Positions 36,311 to 44,775 of a stretch of 64,000 nt of DNA are shown piece after piece. A program made the position numbers and the translations under genes. The stretch lies in assembly GCA_905205065.1 (NCBI GenBank), contig CAJLCI010000007.1, positions 20,004 through 84,003 on the forward strand, written 5' to 3'. The first letter of the stretch is position 1. Each line of letters starts with the position of its first letter. The DNA comes from an uncultured Eubacteriales bacterium. Lineage in GTDB: Bacteria > Bacillota > Clostridia > Oscillospirales > CAG-272. Below the pieces are notes generated by a model. The model was not told where the DNA came from, made no database searches, and worked only from the letters and a program-made list of their open reading frames with translations.

Positions 36311-36452
36311 TTTTTACAACCTTTATGTCATTGTAATCTTCCGTGAGACTGTTAAATATACACTACCGCAAAATCATATTGTTATACATACACTTCATAA
36401 AAATGTGAAATCTATTTTTGCCTGTTATAAATACAAATTTATTTTCTCAGGT

Positions 36453-36606
36453 ACAAATCCTCGTCATAAGGCGTTCCGATTTTGGATCATACCCTCACAG
36501 AAAAAGATAGTATAACCCGCTGTCCACAAAAGCATACGTCTATACAGTCGATCGTTTTATTGACAAACATTTTATTTAGGAACGCCGTTATAAACGAGGA
36601 CATTTC
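36453..36606 (+). repeat. Family A interspersed element, copy A3, with terminal inverted repeats
   Basis: Left end CCTCGTCATAAGGCGTTCC (36459-36477) and right end GGAACGCCGTTATAAACGAGG (36579-36599) are imperfect inverted repeats of each other. Between them are CAGAAAAAG (the decayed middle block) and two or three degraded 16-bp units (ATACGTCTATACAGTC, GATCGTTTTATTGACA). Lies between convergent rsmB and pmpR. Confidence 0.7.
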
Positions 36607-36724
36607 ACTATAAACAAGATAAGGCAGATATACAAACTTAAAATCGCTGTATATCTGCCTTTACTGATAATCTTAAGTTAAATCAGTATTCCCTAACTAA
36701 ATATTAAACAATAAAATCTATTTA

Positions 36725-36930
36725 ACCGCAATTTGTTTCGAGGCTTTGCCTGCAAAATCGCTGTGCTTAACAGCGAAACAAAACGTTAGTTTTATAGCGT
36801 TTAACTTTAAGTATACCATAAAACCTGATTAGACCGAAATGCTTCGGCGGTTTGCCTTGTAAAATCGCTGTGCTTAACAGCAAAACAAACGTTAGTCTTA
36901 AAGTGTTTAGCTTTAAAATGTTATACTACC
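36725..36930. repeat. Family B repeat, tandem copies B1 and B2 (108-bp period)
   Basis: Two head-to-tail copies (36725-36832 and 36833-36930) share AAAATCGCTGTGCTTAACAGC, then AAACAAA...CGTTAGT, and CTTTAA near the end. Each can fold into hairpins: CGCTGT/ACAGCG (B1), TTTTGC..GCAAAA, and AAAG...CTTT. A third copy (B3) lies at 48 kb. The intervening 120 bp and the remainder of the 36311-36948 gap hold no gene. Confidence 0.8.
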
Positions 36931-36948
36931 AATTTGTTTACACGGTGA

Positions 36949-37683
36949 TTATTCGTCGTCAACATTCCAATTGTGATAAACATTTACTACATCATCGTTT
37001 TCTTCCAAATGTTCGAGAAGCAAATTCATCTTTTTTATATCTTCTTCGTCGGTAAGCTCTACATAATTTGAAGGGATCTTGTCAGTGTCGCATGATGCAA
37101 GCACATATCCCTTATTCTCAAGCTCATCGCGGACAGAATCAAGATCTTCGGGAAGCGTAAAAATTTCAAAAATATCTCCGTCCGAAGAAAAATCTTCTGC
37201 TCCGGCTTCAAGCGCGACCTCCATAAGACTGTCGGAATCAATACTTTTATCCTCATTATCCACGACGATAACGCCCTTTTCAGTAAAAAGGTAGCTTACA
37301 CAGCCGTTCTGGCCGAGATTTCCTCCGTATTTATCGAAAAAGTGACGGACTTCAGAGGCAGTTCTGTTCCTGTTATCCGTAGCGGCCTCGACAATGACTG
37401 CAACTCCGGACGGTCCGTATCCTTCATATAAAATCTCCTCATACACAGTTCCGTCTGCGCCGCTCGCCTTTTTGATAATTCGCTCTATATTGTCATTGGG
37501 AACATTCAAAGACTTTGCTTTCGAAATAAGGTCACGCAGCTTTGAGTTCGAAACCGGATCAGGTCCGCCGGCTTTTACGGCAACCGATATTTCCTTTCCC
37601 ACCTTAGTAAAGACACTGGCTCTCTGAGCATCTGTCTTTTCCTTTTTATGCATTATATTTTTCCACTTACTATGTCCGGACAT
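36949..37683 (-). CDS. YebC/PmpR family protein
   Basis: 244 residues. Diagnostic start MSGHSKWKNIMHKKEKTDAQ, then ASVFTKVGKEISVAVKAGGP and YEGYGPSGVAVIVEAATDNR. Three-domain fold. Members act as transcriptional regulators (PmpR) or, as shown for YebC, as translation factors that relieve ribosome stalling on proline stretches. It starts 71 bp after argS on the same strand and is likely read from the argS promoter. Confidence 0.94.
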   Translation of the reverse strand: MSGHSKWKNIMHKKEKTDAQRASVFTKVGKEISVAVKAGGPDPVSNSKLRDLISKAKSLNVPNDNIERIIKKASGADGTVYEEILYEGYGPSGVAVIVEAATDNRNRTASEVRHFFDKYGGNLGQNGCVSYLFTEKGVIVVDNEDKSIDSDSLMEVALEAGAEDFSSDGDIFEIFTLPEDLDSVRDELENKGYVLASCDTDKIPSNYVELTDEEDIKKMNLLLEHLEENDDVVNVYHNWNVDDE

Positions 37684-37754
37684 TATAAATACACCGACCT
37701 TTGGTTCTAAAGGTTTTCCTTTCTATACGTTTATGTTTAAATGATGATTACAAT

Positions 37755-39479
37755 TCAGATCTTTTCAGGGGTACGCATACATATGAGGCTGAGCGCATTT
37801 CCGAGAACATTTTTTACAGCTGCCACAATCCGGAGTCTAAACGCCTTTTGTTCCGAGGTTTCAGCTCCAACAATCGGGCAATCATGATAAAATTTGTTAA
37901 ATGCCGAACAAAGCTCATATATATATCTTGTAATAATTGACGGTTCATATTCTGCAAGCGCGTACTTTATACGTTCAGGAAAGAACGAAAGCACAAGAAG
38001 AAGTTCTCTCTCAGGTGAAGAAACTGAAAATCCAAAACATTCGCCGGAAGACGGAATTGCATCAGTTTTTGAAAGTATGCTGCAAGCTCTCGCGTATGTA
38101 TACTGCGCATAAGGTCCGGTGTTCCCTTCAAAAGAAAGCGCGTCTTCTAATTTAAAACTGATATCCTTAATTCGGCTGTTTAAAAGATAGTAGTAAACGA
38201 CCGCTCCGACTCCAACAGCTTCGGCAACCTCTTCCTTATTTTCAAGCTGCTGATTTTTCTGTTCTATAAGAACTGAAACCTTTTCAATAGCCATTTCAAA
38301 CAGATCTTTCAGTAAAACAACATTTCCAGTTCTCGTCGCAAGTTTTTCTCCGTTAATGCTTACTGTGCCATATGGAACATGTACAAGCTTATCGTACCAG
38401 TCGTATCCCATAAGTTCAACGACCTTGAACCACTGAGAAAAATGTAAGCTTTGTCCCGACGACGTAACATAAATACATTTGTCAAAGTCGTATGTTCTTT
38501 TACGGTAAACCGCGGCGGCAATATCACGCGTCGGATAAAGCGTAGAGCCGTCCCTTTTCAAAATCAGACACGGCGGCATTCCGTATTCCTCAAGGTCTAC
38601 AATAGAAGCTCCGTCATCTATCTTGAGCAAATTCTTTTCACGGAGTCTTTCAACCTGTTCAGGCATTTTGTCGGTATAGAAGCTCTCTCCTTTGTAGGAA
38701 TCAAACTCAATGTCAAGCTGTCTGTATGTTTTTTTATATTCCTTAAGACTTATATCTACAAACCAATGCCAAAGTTTAAGATTTTCTTTGTCGCCATTTT
38801 CCAGCTTTGTAAACTCAATTCTTGCATTGTCATTAAGCTCAGGATGAATCTCAGCCTCGTCATGAAATTTCACATACAGGGAAACAAGTTCATCAATACC
38901 GCCTTTTTCAATACTTTCGTAAGAACCCCACATGCGGTATGCGGTAATGAGCTTTCCAAACTGTGTCCCCCAATCGCCGAGATGATTAATTCCAATGCAT
39001 TTATAACCTGCAAATTCATGAAGCTTCTTCAGTGAATGGCCTATTACTGTCGTGCCGAGATGTCCTATATGAAACGGCTTTGCCACATTGGGAGAAGAAT
39101 AGTCAAGAACAACAGTTCTGCCCTTTCCTACATCCGATGAGCCATATTGCTTATCAGCATCAAGAATCTGACACAAAAGGCTGTCTGAAAGGTAAGAGTC
39201 AGAAACTGTAAAATTCAGATATCCCCCGGAAGATGTGATTTTTCCAACGCCATCGGGAAACGTCTCTGACAGCAAGTCAGATAAAGACTGAGCAATAACC
39301 GGCGGAGCCTTACGAAGCGTTTTGCTGAGCTTAAAGCACGGAAGAGCTATATCTCCCATCTCCTTGTCAGGAGGATACTCAAGCAACTCATATATATCAT
39401 TCGCCGAAGCATCCACGGAAAAATACTTTTTTATTGCTTCGCTCAGTGCTTCGGCTATATTCATTTTTATTTTAAGCAT
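37755..39479 (-). CDS. argS: Arginyl-tRNA synthetase
   Basis: 574 residues from the ATG at 39479 (AGAGGT about 10 nt upstream; a GTG at 39488 is too near it). Class I synthetase: N-terminal Add-1 domain (residues 1-85), SPNVAKPFHIGHLGTTVIGH with the HIGH signature, GINHLGDWGTQFGKLITAYR, INGEKLATRTGNVVLLKDLF in place of KMSKS, and C-terminal DALRD anticodon-binding domain (GPYAQYTYARACSIL, then HDCPIV). Length is normal. Confidence 0.97.
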   Translation of the reverse strand: MLKIKMNIAEALSEAIKKYFSVDASANDIYELLEYPPDKEMGDIALPCFKLSKTLRKAPPVIAQSLSDLLSETFPDGVGKITSSGGYLNFTVSDSYLSDSLLCQILDADKQYGSSDVGKGRTVVLDYSSPNVAKPFHIGHLGTTVIGHSLKKLHEFAGYKCIGINHLGDWGTQFGKLITAYRMWGSYESIEKGGIDELVSLYVKFHDEAEIHPELNDNARIEFTKLENGDKENLKLWHWFVDISLKEYKKTYRQLDIEFDSYKGESFYTDKMPEQVERLREKNLLKIDDGASIVDLEEYGMPPCLILKRDGSTLYPTRDIAAAVYRKRTYDFDKCIYVTSSGQSLHFSQWFKVVELMGYDWYDKLVHVPYGTVSINGEKLATRTGNVVLLKDLFEMAIEKVSVLIEQKNQQLENKEEVAEAVGVGAVVYYYLLNSRIKDISFKLEDALSFEGNTGPYAQYTYARACSILSKTDAIPSSGECFGFSVSSPERELLLVLSFFPERIKYALAEYEPSIITRYIYELCSAFNKFYHDCPIVGAETSEQKAFRLRIVAAVKNVLGNALSLICMRTPEKI

Positions 39480-39549
39480 AAAAACCACTACCTCTGCGAT
39501 GCAAAGGCTTCCTTTCTTTCAACACTCATACTTCAAACTATTACCTAAT

Positions 39550-39578
39550 AATATAACATATTTTTGTACAAAATTCAA
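39550..39578 (-). promoter_or_regulatory. Promoter of argS
   Basis: On the minus strand TTGAAT (39578-39573), 17-bp spacer, TATATT (39555-39550). It lies back to back with the ylxM-ffh promoter, 39 bp away. Confidence 0.65.
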
Positions 39579-39616
39579 GATGCTTTATTTATTTTTCGCT
39601 CTATTTAAAAAAACAC

Positions 39617-39645
39617 TTGACAAAACAGAATCTATATGTTATACT
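39617..39645 (+). promoter_or_regulatory. Promoter of ylxM-ffh-rpsP-khpA
   Basis: TTGACA (39617-39622), 17-bp spacer, TATACT (39640-39645). Its position rules out the upstream TTG at 39617 as the start of ylxM. Confidence 0.88.
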
Positions 39646-39676
39646 TTGTAAAGCGTTTTGGTTTACAGGTGATGAG

Positions 39677-40072
39677 ATGACTGAAAAAAACAAGGACTCT
39701 GAAAGTTCCGCTCTCCGAAATATAAAGAATTCGAAAAATATAAGCCTCGGATTTTTGCTTGATTTTTACGGAGAACTTTTGACTCAAAGACAGCGTGAAC
39801 TCTCAGAATATTACTATAACGATGACCTCTCTCTCAGTGAGATTTCAGAACTTACCGGGCTCACAAGACAAGGGGTACGGGCTTCGCTTGAAAAAAGCAA
39901 ATCGCTTCTTCTGAATTACGAAAATAAGTTGGGACTTTGTGATAAGTTTCTTGCATTGCGTAATGAAAGTGAAAAAATTATTAAAGAAATTAAAAAGCTG
40001 ACCGAAGACGGAAATACCGATACTGCAGCACTCTGTGCAGCCGTAAACCGTCTGAAAAGTCTTTACGAATAG
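39677..40072 (+). CDS. ylxM: YlxM/UPF0122 family SRP-associated HTH protein
   Basis: 131 residues from the ATG at 39677 (ribosome site AGGTGATGAG). The sigma-70 region-4-like HTH is seen in LLTQRQRELSEYYYNDDLSL and SEISELTGLTRQGVRASLEK. YlxM stimulates the GTPase cycle of the signal recognition particle in Streptococcus and is almost always encoded before ffh, as here (25 bp). The C-terminal half is less conserved. Confidence 0.92.
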   Translation: MTEKNKDSESSALRNIKNSKNISLGFLLDFYGELLTQRQRELSEYYYNDDLSLSEISELTGLTRQGVRASLEKSKSLLLNYENKLGLCDKFLALRNESEKIIKEIKKLTEDGNTDTAALCAAVNRLKSLYE

Positions 40073-40097
40073 AAATCGTCAATAACGGAGGTTTGCA

Positions 40098-41444
40098 GTG
40101 TTTGATAATTTAGTCGATAAAATGAACTCGGCATTTAAAAAATTCCGAAGCAAAGGCAAGCTTACCGAAGCCGATGTAAAAGAAGGTATGCGGGAAATAA
40201 AACTTGCCTTACTTGAAGCGGACGTTAACTATAAGGTCGTAAGAGATTTCATTAAAACGGTTACAGAAAGAGCCGTCGGAACAGAAGTTTTGGAAAGCTT
40301 GATGCCAGGTCAGCAAATCGTAAAAATTGTAAATGAAGAGCTGACAAACACAATGGGAGGCACTCAGTCCAAACTGACAATTTCCTCAAAGCCCCCGACA
40401 ATCGTTATGATGACGGGACTTCAGGGCGCGGGTAAGACCACGCATGCTGCAAAGCTTGCAGGACTTTATAAAAAGCAGGGAAAGCGTCCTCTTCTCGTTG
40501 CCTGTGACGTATACCGCCCTGCAGCGGTCAAGCAGCTGCAGGTTGTCGGCGAGCAGCTCGGCATTCCCGTTTTCTCAATAGAAAACGAAAATGATGCGGT
40601 CAAAATCGCCCGTGAGGGAATAGAGCATGCCGTTAAACATGGACACGACATGGTTTTTATCGATACGGCGGGACGGCTTCACATAGATGAAGCCATGATG
40701 AATGAGCTGAAAGAAATAAAGGCGGCCGTGAATCCGCACGAAATTCTGCTCGTCGTCGATTCAATGACAGGTCAGGACGCTGTTAATGTCGCTCAGTCTT
40801 TCAATGAACTGCTCGATATAACCGGTGTAATTCTCACAAAACTTGACGGTGATACAAGAGGGGGAGCTGCTCTCAGTGTTCGGTATGTCACCGGAAAGCC
40901 AATAAAGTTTGTGGGAACCGGTGAAAAGCTCGACACTATAGAGCCATTTTACCCTGACCGTATGGCAAGCCGTATTCTCGGTATGGGAGACGTTCTTACT
41001 CTAATTGAAAAGGCGCAGACAAGTTTCGACGAAAAGAAAGCCGCCGAGCTTGAACAAAAAATGCGCAAATCACAGTTTACGCTTGACGATTATCTTGAAC
41101 AGTTTGGTCAAATACGAAATATGGGTTCTATTGAACATCTTATTTCAATGCTTCCGGGTGTAAAACCGGGTGCAATGAAAGATGTAAAGGTTGACGAAAA
41201 AGCGATTGACCGTATGGAAGCAATTATCCGTTCTATGACGATTAAAGAACGGGAAAAACCTGATATTATAAACCCTTCGCGCAAAAGAAGAATTGCATCA
41301 GGAAGCGGTACATCGGTCGAAGATGTAAACCGGCTGCTCAAGCAATTTGATCAAACTAATAAAATGATGAAACAGCTTTCCGGAAATATGCTCGGACGAA
41401 AAGCAAAAAAACTATTAGGTAAAAAGGGCAAAATGCCTTTTTGA
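40098..41444 (+). CDS. ffh: Signal recognition particle protein Ffh
   Basis: 448 residues from a GTG with GGAGGT 7 nt upstream. N domain (residues 1-85), G domain with MTGLQGAGKTTHAAKLAGLY (G1), DTAGRLHIDEAMM (G3), TKLDGDTRGGAALS (G4) and FVGTGEKLDTIEPFYPDRMA (G5), then a Met-rich M domain (ITSR-like segment FDQTNKMMKQLSGNML). Binds 4.5S RNA and signal sequences to target membrane proteins to SecYEG. Confidence 0.97.
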   Translation: MFDNLVDKMNSAFKKFRSKGKLTEADVKEGMREIKLALLEADVNYKVVRDFIKTVTERAVGTEVLESLMPGQQIVKIVNEELTNTMGGTQSKLTISSKPPTIVMMTGLQGAGKTTHAAKLAGLYKKQGKRPLLVACDVYRPAAVKQLQVVGEQLGIPVFSIENENDAVKIAREGIEHAVKHGHDMVFIDTAGRLHIDEAMMNELKEIKAAVNPHEILLVVDSMTGQDAVNVAQSFNELLDITGVILTKLDGDTRGGAALSVRYVTGKPIKFVGTGEKLDTIEPFYPDRMASRILGMGDVLTLIEKAQTSFDEKKAAELEQKMRKSQFTLDDYLEQFGQIRNMGSIEHLISMLPGVKPGAMKDVKVDEKAIDRMEAIIRSMTIKEREKPDIINPSRKRRIASGSGTSVEDVNRLLKQFDQTNKMMKQLSGNMLGRKAKKLLGKKGKMPF

Positions 41445-41476
41445 TAAATAATTTATATATTCGGAGGAAATAAAAA

Positions 41477-41719
41477 ATGGTTAAAATCAGACTTAGAAGA
41501 ATGGGTTCAAAAAAGAATGCTTTTTATAGAATTGTAGTTGCAGACTCCAGAAGTCCGCGTGACGGCCGTTTTATTGAAGAAATCGGTTACTACAACCCGC
41601 TTACCGATCCGGCTGATGTCAAAATTGACGGTGACAAGGCAAAAGCATGGATTGCAAACGGCGCTCAGCCCACTGATACTGTACGGGCTATACTTAAGAA
41701 AAACGGTATTATTGACTAA
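41477..41719 (+). CDS. rpsP: 30S ribosomal protein S16
   Basis: 80 residues, e.g. VKIRLRRMGSKKNAFYRIVV, ADSRSPRDGRFIEEIGYYNP and WIANGAQPTDTVRAILKKNG. Full length. In Firmicutes this gene leads into khpA, rimM, trmD and rplS; khpA does follow (125 bp), but the rest are missing here. Confidence 0.97.
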   Translation: MVKIRLRRMGSKKNAFYRIVVADSRSPRDGRFIEEIGYYNPLTDPADVKIDGDKAKAWIANGAQPTDTVRAILKKNGIID

Positions 41720-41844
41720 TTTGGATCATATGTCAATATATGCAATATACAGACGTTTTTAAATTCTCGGTTTTCAAAAATGAGTTAAAACAATTATTTT
41801 AAATTTTAACCCTGCAAGCCCGAAAGAAAGGAAGTCTTGCTAAA

Positions 41845-42084
41845 ATGGCAGATCTTAATAAGTTACTGACGGATATTTCACGCTCTATAGTTGATGATCC
41901 CGACGGCGTTACTGTTACAGAAATATCTAATGAAAACGGTACGGTATGCTTTGAACTAAATGTCTCCGAAAACGATGTCGGAAAAGTAATCGGAAGGCAC
42001 GGCCGTATTGCTAAAGCCATTCGTATGGTTATGAAGGCGGCCGCAAGTACAGAAGGTAAAAGAGTATCCGTAGACATAAGATAA
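41845..42084 (+). CDS. khpA: KH domain RNA-binding protein KhpA
   Basis: 79 residues, one KH domain: ITRSIVDDP-type start (LLTDISRSIVDDPDGVTVTE), and GKVIGRHGRIAKAIRMVMKA with the GxxG loop GRHG. KhpA forms an RNA-binding dimer with KhpB/EloR that affects cell elongation. Ribosome site GAAAGGAAG. No rimM follows; the next gene is a transaldolase 605 bp away. Confidence 0.94.
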   Translation: MADLNKLLTDISRSIVDDPDGVTVTEISNENGTVCFELNVSENDVGKVIGRHGRIAKAIRMVMKAAASTEGKRVSVDIR

Positions 42085-42376
42085 ATTTGTTCTGTTTTTT
42101 AATATTAATATAAGACCAAGAGCTTTCACAATTCAGGAAATGCTGCTCTCTAATATGTATTCTGACAATTACCACGAATTTTCGCCTAAAAGTGTTCAGA
42201 AGGACTAACGCGGCATTTTATTAGCGGTGGCGGCTCTTTTTCTTTTGAATAAAACAGAATAACATACAATCACAAGCTTACACATAAAAAAAGTATTTGT
42301 TTTCAGATTTATTCACCTATAAAACAATAAAACTTATTTTTTTTTGTATTAATTTCACAGATATGCGGTACACATC
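42085..42376. other. Gap without a gene where rimM-trmD-rplS would be expected
   Basis: AT-rich DNA with a GC-rich patch around 42205-42235 (ACGCGGC...GCGGTGGCGGC) followed by T-runs; I cannot draw a clean terminator stem. No reading frame resembles rimM, trmD or rplS. Confidence 0.55.
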
Positions 42377-42405
42377 TTGACTTTTATTTTAAAGTGTGTT
42401 ATTAT
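42377..42405 (+). promoter_or_regulatory. Promoter of the transaldolase-like gene
   Basis: TTGACT (42377-42382), 17-bp spacer, TATTAT (42400-42405). It predicts a long leader of about 280 nt. Confidence 0.7.
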
Positions 42406-42432
42406 ACTATATGTTATATATTATAAAATATA

Positions 42433-42446
42433 GTTGAAATTTCAAC
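42433..42446. promoter_or_regulatory. Perfect 14-bp palindrome in the early leader
   Basis: GTTGAAATTTCAAC is self-complementary and lies about 20 bp after the expected transcription start of the transaldolase-like gene. It is a plausible repressor operator; the regulator is unknown. Confidence 0.45.
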
Positions 42447-42689
42447 GTGGTTTATCCTAAAAAGTTCTATAAAATATCAAAATTCTTTGAAAATTTTTTC
42501 TGTGGCAAATCGTACTTATCTCAGCAAACAAGCTGCTTTAAAGTGTGAATAATTTTAAGAATAATTTAAAAATGTAACCGGAAATCCTCGGCAGTATCTA
42601 ATTGCGGGATCTTTATGAAACGGATTATTGTGCTGTTTTTATTAGAATTTTTGAACGGTATGCGTTGAAATGAAAGGAATGTAAAAAAC

Positions 42690-43388
42690 ATGGAGTACTA
42701 TATCGACAGTGCAAACACAATTGCGATTGAAAAGCTTGTAAGAGATTTTCCGATAGCTGGAGTTACAACTAACCCCTCTATTATAAATAAAGCGAATACT
42801 GAGCTCGCACCACTCCTAAAAAAAATTCGGACGATCATAGGAGATGATCGTAAGATTTTTGTGCAGACTCTTGCAGACAGACCGGAAGATGTCCTCGCGG
42901 ATGCTGAAGCGGTAAAGGAAACCATCGGAGAAAATATTTCAATTAAAGTACCTTGCACTGCGTCAGGGCTTCATGCAATGTCACTTCTCAAAGAGAACGG
43001 CTATGTTGTAACGGCAACTGCTGTTTTTACTCCTCAGCAGGCTCTGCTGGCAGCGACTTCCGGCGCCGATTATGTAGCTCCTTATGTTAATCGTCTCGAT
43101 AGTATTACAAGTGACGGTGTAAGAGTTGTAGAAGAAACAATTAATCTATTCACCCTAACTGGAATCAAAAGCGTCGTTCTTGCGGCAAGCTTTAAAAATG
43201 CCGAACAAGTTCATCGTGCTATGCTTGCAGGATGTCAAACAGCTACAATTGCTCCTGAACTTTTCCCCGCTCTTATTAACCACCCGATGACAAAGGTTGC
43301 TCTTGAGCAATTTAACAATGATTGGGCGAGAGTTTACGGAGAAGAATGCAGTTCGGTCAGAGAGCTTCTCTCTGGAAGCAATAGATAA
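42690..43388 (+). CDS. Fructose-6-phosphate aldolase / transaldolase-like (MipB/TalC) protein
   Basis: 232 residues. Small transaldolase family: YIDSANTIAIEKLVRDFPIA, GVTTNPSIINKA, IFVQTLADRPEDVLADAE, the Schiff-base lysine in ISIKVPCTASGLHAM, TATAVFTPQQALLAATSGAD and YVAPYVNRLDSI. The short length (about 220) matches FSA/TalC rather than long transaldolases. Either a true aldolase on fructose-6-phosphate or a transaldolase of the pentose pathway. Ribosome site GAAAGGAA. A strong terminator follows. Confidence 0.88.
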   Translation: MEYYIDSANTIAIEKLVRDFPIAGVTTNPSIINKANTELAPLLKKIRTIIGDDRKIFVQTLADRPEDVLADAEAVKETIGENISIKVPCTASGLHAMSLLKENGYVVTATAVFTPQQALLAATSGADYVAPYVNRLDSITSDGVRVVEETINLFTLTGIKSVVLAASFKNAEQVHRAMLAGCQTATIAPELFPALINHPMTKVALEQFNNDWARVYGEECSSVRELLSGSNR

Positions 43389-43410
43389 TTTTAGAAAAAA
43401 TAATAAAAGT

Positions 43411-43475
43411 AAAGGCGGTGCAGCGTCTTTACCGTAAAATGTATCTTACGGTATAGCTATGCACTGCCTTTTTAT
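43411..43475 (+). terminator. Terminator of the transaldolase-like gene
   Basis: AAAGGCGGTGCA (43411-43422) pairs with TGCACTGCCTTT (43460-43471) with an inner TACCGTAA/TTACGGTA stem, followed by TTTATT. Confidence 0.9.
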
Positions 43476-43500
43476 TATTTTATTCGATAATAAATAATAA

Positions 43501-43740
43501 CTCATCACAGGCGCTCGGTAAATTTGCCGACACCGGAAAAAGATGATTAGAACCTGTTCCTATCGAGGCGAACGTTTTTGCGAACGAATGTTTTTGCTAA
43601 CGAACGTTTTTGCTAACGAATGGTTTTGTGAACGAATGGTTTTGTGAACGAGTATTTTTGTGAACGAGTATTTTTAAAAGTGAACGTTTTCGTGAACGAA
43701 CACCTTTACAGGCAAGCGTTTACAGACGCAGATATTCCGC
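43501..43740 (+). repeat. Family A interspersed element, copy A4, with a regular 16-bp tandem array
   Basis: It begins CTCATCACAGGCGCTCGG, then ACCGGAAAAAG (43532-43542) and CTATCGAGGCGAACG. From about 43569 come at least six clean 16-bp units, such as GAACGAATGTTTTTGC, TAACGAACGTTTTTGC, TAACGAATGGTTTTGT, GAACGAATGGTTTTGT and GAACGAGTATTTTTGT, then decayed ones to about 43725. It ends TTACAGACGCAGATATTCCG. Lies between the transaldolase-like gene and queT; no reading frame spans it. The remainder of 43741-43981 is AT-rich without a gene. Confidence 0.85.
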
Positions 43741-43981
43741 TTTTAGCTGCAAAAGCCAAAAGTCTGCCACAAAACATGTCTTATAACCTACTCCAAGTGC
43801 CTATAAATGGGTAAAACTTTGCTTCTACAATATAAAGGCAATACATGTGAGCTAACGTATAATTCATATTTTCGATAATAAGTGCAGAAATTTTCTTTAT
43901 ATCTGAATAGATAGGCTTAAGCTCACAAATAAAGCAAATAAAACTTACAAAATGCAATAAAAGAAAGGAAGAACATCGATT

Positions 43982-44482
43982 ATGAAAAACAACAATACCC
44001 GATATATTTGTGAAGGCGCACTTATCGCCGTACTGTATATAGTCCTTACATATATTTCTGCGCTTTTTAATCTTTCATCGGGAGTAATTCAGCTTAGACT
44101 TTCAGAAGCACTATGCATACTTCCTATGTTTACGCCGGCTGCTATTCCCGGATTAGCAATAGGCTGTCTGCTGTCAAATTTATTCACCGGAAGCATCATA
44201 ATAGATATTATATTCGGCTCTATAGCTACATTAATCGGTGCAATTTTTACACGTCTGCTTCGCAGACACACAATTGCTGCGCTGCTATCTCCCGTTCTGT
44301 CAAATACGATAATTATTCCGATAATATTAAAATATGCATATCACGCAGAAGATGCATATTGGTTTATGACAATAACTGTTTTTGCCGGTGAATTCATCTC
44401 GGCTGGAATTTTAGGGTACATACTGCGCAGAGCTCTAAAAGCGCGCAGATTAAATAAGCTTTTTCCTGACAGCGACGTATAG
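43982..44482 (+). CDS. queT: QueT family queuosine precursor transporter
   Basis: 166 residues, about five membrane helices (ALIAVLYIVLTYISALF, MFTPAAIPGLAIGCLLSNLF, IIDIIFGSIATLIGAIF, LLSPVLSNTIIIPIILKY, ITVFAGEFISAGILGYIL). The pattern IQLRLSEALCILPMFTPAAI is typical of QueT, the S component of an ECF transporter for preQ0/preQ1-type precursors. The family is often preceded by a preQ1 riboswitch; I cannot find a convincing one here. Ribosome site AAAGGAAG. Confidence 0.9.
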   Translation: MKNNNTRYICEGALIAVLYIVLTYISALFNLSSGVIQLRLSEALCILPMFTPAAIPGLAIGCLLSNLFTGSIIIDIIFGSIATLIGAIFTRLLRRHTIAALLSPVLSNTIIIPIILKYAYHAEDAYWFMTITVFAGEFISAGILGYILRRALKARRLNKLFPDSDV

Positions 44483-44775
44483 TTAAATAAGAATTAAAAA
44501 CACAATATTATCGTTATCGCGGCAGCTCTCAATTAGACGGTAATTGACACACTACATATCTTAATTCTAAGCGTACAACTTTAGCTTTTACGGAGCATAA
44601 CAGCCATGCAAAAACATCATTAACATATTTTTTGAAAATTATCGTATAGCCGAATAAAAAATACAAATAAAAAAGATAGATACTTTATATATAAAATTGA
44701 AAATATTAACCGTATAAATAAGTTTTTTCCGGCATATACTAAAGCTGGAAATACAAATGAAAGGATGCTGTTAAT

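Noticed and set aside
39617..39676. N-terminal extension of YlxM
   Set aside because: The extended start coincides with the -35 box of a near-consensus promoter; the ATG at 39677 has a ribosome site.
43569..43735. CRISPR array
   Set aside because: Units are contiguous 16-bp degenerate tandem repeats with no unique spacers, and no cas gene is near.
43741..43981. preQ1 riboswitch before queT
   Set aside because: I looked for the short H-type pseudoknot of class I and the longer class II plan and found no convincing match.
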